Positions 7,000 to 13,248 of a stretch of 13,248 nt of DNA are shown here, in pieces. Source of the stretch: Tannerella sp. (GTDB taxonomy: Bacteria > Bacteroidota > Bacteroidia > Bacteroidales > Tannerellaceae). Location of the stretch: the NCBI GenBank assembly GCA_031268395.1, contig JAIRXI010000171.1, forward strand, positions 1-13,248. The letters run 5' to 3'. Under the pieces are notes generated by a model. The model made no database searches, had not been told where the DNA came from, and saw only the letters and a list, made by a program, of their open reading frames with translations. The translations under genes were made by a program, and so were the position numbers. Within the stretch, counting starts at the first letter, position 1. Each line of letters starts with the position of its first letter.

Positions 7000-9900
7000 T
7001 TAGAAAGTAACCTTCAACCCAAGCGTATAGCTTCTGGGCACCGGATAGGCGCCCCAGTCCACTCCGGTAACGCCCGAAAATCCGGTATAATACACTTCGG
7101 GGTCGTAACCTTTGTACTTGGTGAGGGTGAATATATTCTGTGCGCTCAGCGACAGCCTGATATCCGCAAACTTCGTCATCTCCTTTGAAAAATAATAGGC
7201 GATACTCACGTTTTTGAGTTTCAGGAACGATGCGTCTTCAAGGTATTGAGTGGTGTTGCCATACGATTTGCCGGGACTTTTCATGCTTTGATATTTGGCA
7301 TCGGCCTTATTGGACACCATGTCCCAGTTTTTGTAATAGGCATCACGCAGATTGATGAACATCGAAGGCCCCACGATTGCCGTCATCTGATAACGGGTCA
7401 TATCCAGCCGCTGATACCCGATAGCGGAATTGAAGAACGCGTTAAACTCAAAATTTTTCCACCTGAGCGAGTTGTTCCATCCGAGAGTCCATGCAGGCTC
7501 TGCCTGTCCCTTGACAATCCGGTCGGTACTTGCCGGGTCGTCGGTCAATTTACCGTCGGCTGTACGGAACATGTTCACGCCGGTCTGTTCGTCGATACCC
7601 ACCCAGTCGAATACATAAAACGAACCGATCGGATAGCCCGGTTTCAGGATCGTCGAAGCGGTAGCTACCCCACTGATCTGGCTGCCCAGTATTTCCTCTT
7701 CGCCGGCCAGGTCGATCACTTCATTTTTCACATATCCGCCCGTTAAAGTCGTTTCCCAGGAAAAATCATTTGTCTGGACGGGAAAAGCGTCTATCGTCAC
7801 GTCAATACCGCGGTTCTTTACCTGTCCCTGATTGACCCAGAACGTGCCGCCGCCGTTATAGTCGGGGATATTTTTCCTGTTAAGCAGGTCTTTCGTATCT
7901 TTCAGAAACCAGTCCAGCGTAACGTTCAACCTCTGGTCAAGGACGCTAAATTCAAGTCCGATATCATACTGGTTGGTTTTTTCCCACTGCACGTTGGGAG
8001 TGGGAACCGAATTCGCCCAGTAGCCGGTGTAGTTACTTGCCGTACCCCAGGCTTCCGTCACGCTTGACATCATTCCCAGCGTTTCGTATGATCCGATACC
8101 CTGGTTGCCGATCACGCCGGCATTGGCGCGCAGTTTCAGTCTTTGAATAAAGTTCTGATCCTTCATGAAATCTTCCTCGCTGATATTCCATCCGATACCC
8201 GCCGTAGGAAAATAACCCCATTTGTTGTTACCCTGGAAGTGTGAAGAACCGTCCGCCCGCAAGGATGCCGACGCCAGATATTTTCCCTTGTAGTTGTACT
8301 GTACCCGGCCAAGGGCGGAAGCCATCGAACTTTCGGAATAGCTGTTCGATGCGTTCCGGGTGGAAGCCAGCGCCACGTTCCAGTAGCCCACCGTTTCGGT
8401 CAACAGGTTGGAACCGGAAATCCCCATGTTTCTCGAATTACCGGAGGTTAATTCCCATACGGCTGTGGCCGTAATGGAATGGTCGCCGATTTTTTTCGAA
8501 TACGTCAGGTTATTCGTGTTCTGCCACGACAGAGAGTTGTTCGTCGAATTGCTCATTCCGTTTATTGCACTGGGCGAACGCATGGTTGTATTAAAACCGT
8601 AATTGAGATCGGTACCGTAATTGATACCGCCCTGAATGGATAAAGTCAGACCGTCCATGATGGTGAAAAGTGCGACCACGTTTCCATACACTCTGTTGTA
8701 GAAACTCTCGCTGTCTCCATCCGCCAGTTCGGCGTACGGGTTGCCGTCAATACTGTTGTACGGGTCCAGATTGTATTTTCCGGTTTCCGGATTTTTCAGC
8801 AGGATGGTTGGCGAATAAATCGTGACCTTTGCGAAATCAGCGCTTGTTCGCGACGCGTTAGTCCTTGACAGCCGCAGATCTGACGTCAGGTTGAACCATT
8901 TGGTTACATTGGAGTTGATATTGGCGCGAAACTGGTACCTTTTGTATCTGGAGAAGACGGTGATACCTGTCTGATCGAGTATTTCGCTTGATAACAGGTA
9001 ATTCATGTCCTTGCTTCCACCGGTGACGGTCAGGAAGTAATCCTGGGTATGGCCTGTCTGCGTCACCAAATCCTGCCAGTCTATTCCCAGCGTGCCGTTT
9101 TTATACTGCTGCAGGTCTGCGTCGGAAATGGTTCCGGCGCCTTTGATGTCATTCAGCGCCAGCGCATACTCGTATGCATCCAGCACATCGTACCTTTTGG
9201 CAAGCGTCGAGATTCCCTGATTCGACTCGAACGTAACCTTCGGCGCCCCTGTCTGCCCTTTTTTGGTGGTGATCAGGACAACGCCGTTTGCACCGCGCGA
9301 ACCGTAAATAGCCGTCGATGAAGCATCTTTCAATATTTCAATCGATTCCACGTCGGACATATTATAACCGTCAGCCCCGATAATGCCGTCCACAACATAC
9401 AGCGGATCGTTGCTCTTGTTCAGCGAAGTAGTGCCGCGGATACGAATCTTGGCGCCGGAGCCGATGGCGCCGGTCGTACTCGTTACCTGTACGCCGGCCA
9501 CACGACCCCGCAACGCTTCGTCTAAGCGAAGCACCGGTTCAGCGCTGAATTTCCTGTTCGACAGGGGGGATACGGCGCCTACCAGGTCGGATTTACGCAC
9601 CGTACCGTAACCGATAACTACGATTTCTTCCAGAGCCTGAGTATCTTCTATTAGTTTGATAATTACAGGACTACCATCCACCCCTCCTATGCCGGAAGCG
9701 CTGATTTCTTTTGTTACATATCCGATATAAGATATTTGCAGAACAGCATTTTCAGAAACGTTTATCGTGAAATTACCGTTAATATCGGTCACGGATCCGT
9801 TCGTTGTCCCTTTTTCCGCGACATTCGCGCCGACAATCGGATCGTCCCAGTTGTCGACAACCGTGCCGGTTATCCGTTTGCCGATTTGCTGTAGAATCGC

Positions 9901-10272
9901 GTCCGTTACGGCCGACGCCTGTTTGTAGATGATGATGTGCTTGTCCTTGATTTCGTACCTTAATCCCTGTTTCTTCAGGACTTTATCCAGGATAGCATCT
10001 ACGGTCTGGTGACGTGCTTTTACGGAAACGGATTCCTTCAGGTTCACGTCTTTGCTCAAATAAATAATGGAAAATTCAGAGTTTTTTTCAATTTCTTCAA
10101 AGACCGCTTCCAAGGTTGTGTTTTTCACGTTGATGTCAAAGCGGACAGATTGAGAATAACTCGTGAGCGCCATCATATTGGACACAGCAAGTATCCAAAG
10201 GAGAAATATATTTCTCATCACATTCAGAATTTTTCGGCCCCATAATATTTCGGAACCATAATTTACATTCAT
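7000..10272 (-). CDS. SusC/RagA TonB-dependent outer-membrane transporter with STN signalling domain
   Basis: This 1090-residue receptor imports glycan fragments and also signals. In order: a long signal region ending TSYSQ (about residue 41); a secretin/TonB short N-terminal (STN) domain (about 43-117); a carboxypeptidase-regulatory-like beta domain (about 133-207, GKRITGTVVD to VIIKLIED); a TonB-box-like EEIVVIGYGTV segment (215-225); the plug, with ANGVVLITTKKG; and the beta-barrel, ending YTLGLKVTF with the C-terminal phenylalanine of outer-membrane proteins. An STN domain marks transducers that interact with a FecR-type anti-sigma factor, and such a gene lies immediately upstream. I chose the ATG at 10270-10272 because AAAAAAGAAA precedes it. 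An in-frame ATG at 10294-10296 would add eight residues (MLTKKEII), and one further in begins MRNIFLL. Confidence 0.95.
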   Translation of the reverse strand: MNVNYGSEILWGRKILNVMRNIFLLWILAVSNMMALTSYSQSVRFDINVKNTTLEAVFEEIEKNSEFSIIYLSKDVNLKESVSVKARHQTVDAILDKVLKKQGLRYEIKDKHIIIYKQASAVTDAILQQIGKRITGTVVDNWDDPIVGANVAEKGTTNGSVTDINGNFTINVSENAVLQISYIGYVTKEISASGIGGVDGSPVIIKLIEDTQALEEIVVIGYGTVRKSDLVGAVSPLSNRKFSAEPVLRLDEALRGRVAGVQVTSTTGAIGSGAKIRIRGTTSLNKSNDPLYVVDGIIGADGYNMSDVESIEILKDASSTAIYGSRGANGVVLITTKKGQTGAPKVTFESNQGISTLAKRYDVLDAYEYALALNDIKGAGTISDADLQQYKNGTLGIDWQDLVTQTGHTQDYFLTVTGGSKDMNYLLSSEILDQTGITVFSRYKRYQFRANINSNVTKWFNLTSDLRLSRTNASRTSADFAKVTIYSPTILLKNPETGKYNLDPYNSIDGNPYAELADGDSESFYNRVYGNVVALFTIMDGLTLSIQGGINYGTDLNYGFNTTMRSPSAINGMSNSTNNSLSWQNTNNLTYSKKIGDHSITATAVWELTSGNSRNMGISGSNLLTETVGYWNVALASTRNASNSYSESSMASALGRVQYNYKGKYLASASLRADGSSHFQGNNKWGYFPTAGIGWNISEEDFMKDQNFIQRLKLRANAGVIGNQGIGSYETLGMMSSVTEAWGTASNYTGYWANSVPTPNVQWEKTNQYDIGLEFSVLDQRLNVTLDWFLKDTKDLLNRKNIPDYNGGGTFWVNQGQVKNRGIDVTIDAFPVQTNDFSWETTLTGGYVKNEVIDLAGEEEILGSQISGVATASTILKPGYPIGSFYVFDWVGIDEQTGVNMFRTADGKLTDDPASTDRIVKGQAEPAWTLGWNNSLRWKNFEFNAFFNSAIGYQRLDMTRYQMTAIVGPSMFINLRDAYYKNWDMVSNKADAKYQSMKSPGKSYGNTTQYLEDASFLKLKNVSIAYYFSKEMTKFADIRLSLSAQNIFTLTKYKGYDPEVYYTGFSGVTGVDWGAYPVPRSYTLGLKVTF

Positions 10273-10329
10273 AATGATTTCTTTTTTAGTTAACATAAAA
10301 CAATTTGTAACATAATCTCTTATACCTTC

Positions 10330-10348
10330 TATCTTTACATGAAAGATA
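10330..10348. promoter_or_regulatory. Inverted repeat upstream of susC
   Basis: TATCTTT (10330-10336) and AAAGATA (10342-10348) form a perfect 7-bp inverted repeat around ACATG, about 58 bases before the chosen susC start. It lies in the 170-bp gap between the anti-sigma gene and susC, where the promoter for the sigma-controlled susCD unit would be expected. I find no TAnnTTTG -7 box in this gap, which would be consistent with use of an alternative sigma factor, but this is inference. Confidence 0.4.
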
Positions 10349-10360
10349 ATTTTCGGTTTG

Positions 10361-10379
10361 CTCCTGCTGTGAACAGGAG
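10361..10379. repeat. Small perfect hairpin between fecR-like gene and susC
   Basis: CTCCTG (10361-10366) pairs with CAGGAG (10374-10379) around a seven-base loop. It is isolated, GC-richer than the surrounding AT-rich gap, and has no U-tract on the minus-strand side. It may limit readthrough from the regulatory genes into susC, or have no function. Confidence 0.3.
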
Positions 10380-10442
10380 ACTGTTGTTCTTCTTCTGGTA
10401 TTCCCGTCTTTTATATTTTCATAGGCATTTCGTTTTAAAATA

Positions 10443-11387
10443 TTAATTTTCAACTATTTCTATCGTATTATTGCGTTTGATGTATTTCCATGGTCGTTTG
10501 TAAGACAGTTTGTCAAGAATCTGCTCTATATTTTCCCCGTATTTAAACAGGGCAACGAATCTTTCGTTTTTTACCTTCTCGGAAGCGATGTGGATGTCGA
10601 CGTTAAAGCGACGTTCCAGTATGACGGATATTTCCTCCCATGTTAAATTTTTAAAAGTCAATATGCCATCCTTCCACGATGTATATTCCTGCCGGCTAAC
10701 GACCTGCCGGTGTATTTCTCCGGTTTTGTTGTTCAGAATCAACTGTTGTTCGGGCTTGAGCAAAATACCATCATCCTCATTTTCGTTGGCGGGGATAGCC
10801 TTGACACTGCCTTCTTCAAGTGTCAGGACAGTATACGGGTCGTCGTCATACGCCTTGAATCCGAACCGCGTACCGAGTACTTTGACGGAGACGTGGGCTG
10901 CATGAACAGTAAACGTGGCGCTGCTCTTTGCGACGTTGAAGAATCCTTCGCCGGACAAGCTGACTTGCCGCTCATCTTCAAATAGGGCCGGGTAAGTGAG
11001 CTTAGAGCCGCAGTTGAGGGTTACGGTCGAACTGTCGGGCAGCGTTACACGGGTAATCGTTCCGTATGGGGCGGTTACTTCTATCAGGTTGTGTGACGCG
11101 ATGTGCCTGCCGGAACGGAAGCCTGTCCGGTAGGCCGTATAGGCGACCGAAAAAATGACGGGCAGGGCTATGGCCGCAACATACATGCCCCTGAAACGCG
11201 ACTTCCTTTTTTGATTCAGCACTGTTTTCGCACTGATTTTCCGTTCGAAACATATATAGATGTCCTCCTTGTCGTCGTTCATTCGCTGTGCCGTTTCGGG
11301 ATATCCGATCGCATTAACAACGCATAGCGCGTCGGTAAGTATCTTTCCCAATTCTTCCGTACCGTGTCCGGACTCATTATCTATCAT
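10443..11387 (-). CDS. FecR-family anti-sigma factor
   Basis: This 314-residue inner-membrane protein should hold the adjacent ECF sigma factor inactive until SusC reports substrate. A short cytoplasmic N-terminal part (1-66) contains basic KRKSRFR just before one transmembrane helix (about 68-86, MYVAAIALPVIFSVAY). The periplasmic FecR domain follows (about 101-198), with VTAPYGTITRVTLPDSS, LSGEGFFNVAKS and VKVLGTRFGFKAY. A DUF4974/STN-like C-terminal domain (about 245-312, LTFKNLTWEEISVILERRF) is the part expected to contact the STN domain of SusC. The order sigma, FecR, SusC, SusD is the standard layout of such loci. The cytoplasmic part is about 66 residues and lacks an obvious zinc-binding motif. 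The start codon at 11385-11387 is the natural one; an 86-bp gap separates it from the sigma gene. Confidence 0.93.
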   Translation of the reverse strand: MIDNESGHGTEELGKILTDALCVVNAIGYPETAQRMNDDKEDIYICFERKISAKTVLNQKRKSRFRGMYVAAIALPVIFSVAYTAYRTGFRSGRHIASHNLIEVTAPYGTITRVTLPDSSTVTLNCGSKLTYPALFEDERQVSLSGEGFFNVAKSSATFTVHAAHVSVKVLGTRFGFKAYDDDPYTVLTLEEGSVKAIPANENEDDGILLKPEQQLILNNKTGEIHRQVVSRQEYTSWKDGILTFKNLTWEEISVILERRFNVDIHIASEKVKNERFVALFKYGENIEQILDKLSYKRPWKYIKRNNTIEIVEN

Positions 11388-11473
11388 TTCCGTTTACTGT
11401 TTTTTCCATATACACATAAAGAGCGCCGACAGGTATAATACTTATATTCCATACTGTCTCTTTTTTTGTTTTT

Positions 11474-12055
11474 TCACATTTTGTACTTGGATTCGGCATA
11501 GTGCCGCCTGACTATTTCGGTGATTTTTCGCATTGCGTTGTTCATCTGCTGGGCTACGGTTCCTTCCGTAATGGAAAGAGTTTCCGCTATTTCCCGGTAT
11601 TTCATGCCTTCTTCCTTTGCCATGAGGAAGATTAGCTTGCACCGCTCCGGCAGCTCGTTTATGACATTCCGGTAGACGGCAAGCATCTCGTCGTCAACAA
11701 GCCAGGCGTCTGTCGTGTCGATCTGCAATTCTACCGGCAGGTCGTCGATGGATACATAGTTGTATTTTTTTTTTTGCTTCAGGAAATGGAATACTTCATT
11801 GCGACAGATGATGAACATCCAGGCCTTGATGTTATTCAAGGTCATAAGCGTCTCCCTTTGTTTCCAGATGATGTAGAAGACTTCGGACACGACTTCTCTG
11901 CAATCTTCGCCGACAGACAGGAAACACCGCACGAATTGATATACAATAGGATACACGATTTCGTAAAATGCTCTGAAAGCGCCATGATCTCCGTTGCTCA
12001 CGCTCTGCAGCAATGCTTCCGGAATCAATTTGTGTTTTTCGACTGTATAAGGCAT
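11474..12055 (-). CDS. ECF-type RNA polymerase sigma-70 factor
   Basis: The 193-residue product is a typical group 4 sigma factor of the Bacteroidota type. Region 2 spans about residues 24-92, with CREVVSEVFYIIWKQRETL as the core-binding and -10 recognition helix area and IKAWMFIICRNEVFHFLKQ after it. Region 4 spans about 134-183, with LPERCKLIFLMAKEEGMKYR followed by the helix-turn-helix ETLSITEGTVAQQM. It would direct polymerase to susC and possibly its own gene, under control of the FecR-like protein encoded just downstream. A run of eleven A's lies in the linker codons (residues 94-97). The start at 12053-12055 gives the normal length; the leader is very AT-rich (AATAAAGAATATATACT) without a Shine-Dalgarno site. 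Confidence 0.94.
   Translation of the reverse strand: MPYTVEKHKLIPEALLQSVSNGDHGAFRAFYEIVYPIVYQFVRCFLSVGEDCREVVSEVFYIIWKQRETLMTLNNIKAWMFIICRNEVFHFLKQKKKYNYVSIDDLPVELQIDTTDAWLVDDEMLAVYRNVINELPERCKLIFLMAKEEGMKYREIAETLSITEGTVAQQMNNAMRKITEIVRRHYAESKYKM
11765..11775. repeat. Homopolymer run of 11 T (A on the coding strand)
   Basis: The tract falls inside the ECF sigma gene, in the codons Q94-K-K-K97, between region 2 and region 4. As read here the frame is intact. Loss or gain of one base would shift the frame and remove the DNA-binding region 4. Such runs are prone to replication and transcription slippage, and also to sequencing error. Confidence 0.9.
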
Positions 12056-12095
12056 AGTATATATTCTTTATTAAATTAAAGAGTGTGGAAACCAT

Positions 12096-12113
12096 TTTAT
12101 CTTATAAGATAAA
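12096..12113. promoter_or_regulatory. Perfect 18-bp palindrome upstream of the sigma gene
   Basis: TTTATCTTATAAGATAAA is identical to its own reverse complement over all 18 bases, and ends 41 bases before the sigma factor start codon. That position overlaps the expected promoter or 5' leader. The half-site TATCTT/AAGATA also appears in the inverted repeat upstream of susC. It could be an operator for a dimeric regulator or part of the promoter; the AT-rich context makes coincidence possible. Confidence 0.45.
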
Positions 12114-12185
12114 TCTCGTTTTTAGACATATTTAACAAAATAAATTGCTGTCTTTGCCATCGTTTTTTATTAGCAATAACAATTG

Positions 12186-12200
12186 TAACATGATATGTTA
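12186..12200. promoter_or_regulatory. Inverted repeat TAACAT-GAT-ATGTTA
   Basis: Two six-base arms (12186-12191 and 12195-12200) are perfect inverse complements around GAT, with an ACAATTGT palindrome overlapping at 12179-12186. They lie in the 194-bp gap between the FucU-like gene and the sigma gene. They might be an operator or a weak stem-loop after the FucU-like gene. I see no GC-rich hairpin with a U-tract in this gap. Confidence 0.3.
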
Positions 12201-12249
12201 TATCAGGCAATTACACAGGAGACGCCCCCACAATTTCTTAATTCTTAAT

Positions 12250-12687
12250 TCAATAACTCCCTCTCCCCGCGGGATGCCGGATAAAGCCCACCTTTATCAG
12301 CAGGTTCGCGTAGTTGCGCATGTCGCCCGTGGCGATTACCAGCCCGACATTGCTCTTTTGCGCCTGTTCGTAGAATGAAAACTGAGGGATGTAATTGAAT
12401 GGGATATCCGGCAGTATCCGTTTATATTCTTCAAAAACCGGCTGCATGGAGCCGTCGGGAGGCGTCATTACGCCGGCTTCTTCGATGGGAACCGTTTCTT
12501 TCAGCACTTCCAGTACTTCGGAGACAGTCAGTACGCCCTGCGCCAGGTTTAGATAAACCTTTTCCGCATCGCGTGGAGTGGCCGTGAGGTGAGGATAGCC
12601 ACCGTCCGAAAGCAATATCCATGAGCCGTGTCCCAATTTGCCAAGTGTCCCCAGAATTTGGGGATGAATACATTTTGTAAATAACAT
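12250..12687 (-). CDS. RbsD/FucU-family sugar mutarotase (FucU-like)
   Basis: The 145-residue product matches the RbsD/FucU fold in length and motifs. LGHGSWILLSDGGYPH carries H20 and D28, the equivalents of the conserved His and Asp of the family, and NYANLL supplies Y126 and N128 near the C-terminus. The FSFYEQAQKSNVGLVIATGD segment resembles E. coli FucU (FYERAQKAFAIVITGE) more than RbsD. FucU converts alpha- and beta-L-fucopyranose, so a cytoplasmic role in fucose or related sugar use is likely; family members can act on ribose, so the sugar is inferred. The protein ends in a short IRHPAGRGSY tail. The gene lies 46 bp after the acyltransferase gene on the same strand and may share its transcript. 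A 194-bp gap separates it from the sigma gene, so it may not belong to the same regulon. Confidence 0.88.
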   Translation of the reverse strand: MLFTKCIHPQILGTLGKLGHGSWILLSDGGYPHLTATPRDAEKVYLNLAQGVLTVSEVLEVLKETVPIEEAGVMTPPDGSMQPVFEEYKRILPDIPFNYIPQFSFYEQAQKSNVGLVIATGDMRNYANLLIKVGFIRHPAGRGSY

Positions 12688-12733
12688 TGTTTTTCTGTTT
12701 AAAATTTAATTGATAAGTTCTTTTTATATCTGT

Positions 12734-13248
12734 TCAAGTGTTTTGTTTTTTCCTTAACCATTTTCTTACCGGAATATCGTAGTATTTCATTGCGAGATAC
12801 GATATGAGGAGTATTGCCGCAAAAACGGCATACGGGACCCATCCTGCTTCGGCAAGGGTGTGTCCGGTATTCGAGACCCAGGCGGTGTGAACGTAGCAGA
12901 CAGGGTAGTTCATGAGGTAAACGGGGTATGAAATATCGCCCAGCAGTTTGCATAGCCGTGAAGCTGTTTTTCCCTTTATTTTTCCACCTGCTCCGACGGC
13001 TACTATCAGTGGGAAAACGAGGAGGATAACGGCTGATTCGTAGATTCCGTTTTTCCACAACGATTCGGGGCCTCCCAGCCGCGGTATGATGAGGACAGCG
13101 ACGAGCAGGAGGCTGCATGTCGCAAAGGTATGCGGTATGCGGATGACCTTGCCGAGGCGGTAGAGCAGCAGTCCGGCAAAAAACGGATACATCAGCCGTG
13201 TGAAACCCACGTGCAGATGATGCGCGTCAAGCGTCCAGCCGCCGATGA
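12734..13248 (-). CDS. Acyltransferase 3 family membrane protein, C-terminal part
   Basis: The frame is open to the window edge, so only the last 171 residues are seen; family members are usually 330-400 residues. In-frame codons above the GTG at 13208-13210 read IGGWTLDAHHLH and continue into VGFTRLMYPFFAGLLLYRLG, so that GTG is internal, not the start. The rest contains four or five hydrophobic helices (for example TFATCSLLLVAVLIIP and WVPYAVFAAILLISYLAMKY) and the family's GDISYPVYLMNYP block. It ends in basic RKWLRKKQNT. These integral inner-membrane proteins transfer acyl groups such as acetate to sugars on surface polysaccharides or other acceptors. The active-site residues, normally N-terminal, are outside the window. 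A link to the glycan locus is not shown. Confidence 0.9.
   Translation of the reverse strand, partial: IGGWTLDAHHLHVGFTRLMYPFFAGLLLYRLGKVIRIPHTFATCSLLLVAVLIIPRLGGPESLWKNGIYESAVILLVFPLIVAVGAGGKIKGKTASRLCKLLGDISYPVYLMNYPVCYVHTAWVSNTGHTLAEAGWVPYAVFAAILLISYLAMKYYDIPVRKWLRKKQNT

Noticed and set aside
12114..12249. Two tiny minus-strand open frames (about 12 and 19 codons) before the sigma gene as leader peptides
   Set aside because: No ribosome-binding support, no attenuator-like codon run tied to a terminator, and they are expected by chance in AT-rich DNA.
13208..13210. A GTG start for the acyltransferase that would make a complete 158-residue gene
   Set aside because: The upstream in-frame codons (IGGWTLDAHHLH) continue a family-like segment to the window edge, so the gene is a larger one cut by the window.

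Overview
The window comes from a member of the Bacteroidota, most likely the order Bacteroidales. The support is a SusC/SusD pair, a FecI/FecR-type sigma/anti-sigma pair with a DUF4974 C-terminus, A-rich leaders in place of strong Shine-Dalgarno sites, AT-rich gaps between moderately GC-rich genes, and a Bacteroidales-type AAA-ATPase/nuclease fragment. Genus cannot be fixed from the sequence. Every credible gene lies on the minus strand, so transcription runs from high to low coordinates.

In the direction of transcription the window holds: the C-terminal part of an integral-membrane acyltransferase 3 protein (12734-13248, running off the edge); a FucU/RbsD-family sugar mutarotase (12250-12687); a 194-bp gap with two palindromes; an ECF sigma factor (11474-12055); a FecR-type anti-sigma factor (10443-11387); a SusC-type TonB-dependent transporter with an STN signalling domain (7000-10272); a SusD-type surface glycan-binding lipoprotein (5326-6969); a 288-bp gap with three consecutive stem-loops; a 1108-residue exported DUF5107 plus tetratricopeptide-repeat protein (1711-5037); a serine-type S1 sulfatase (170-1663); and the first 32 codons of an AAA-ATPase-like/DUF1703 protein (1-96).

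The core is a compact polysaccharide utilisation locus. The likely scheme, by analogy with known sigma/anti-sigma loci, is this: SusD and SusC capture and import a glycan; the STN domain of SusC signals to the periplasmic part of FecR; FecR releases the sigma factor, which activates susC onward. The periplasmic sulfatase and the DUF5107-TPR protein would process the imported material. A sulfated glycan is therefore the best guess for the substrate, and the upstream FucU-like mutarotase makes a fucose-containing one (host mucin or algal) possible. No classical glycoside hydrolase or polysaccharide lyase is visible, which makes the DUF5107-TPR protein the main candidate for an uncharacterised activity.

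There are no RNA genes, insertion sequences or CRISPR arrays that I can see, and no gap exceeds 300 bases.
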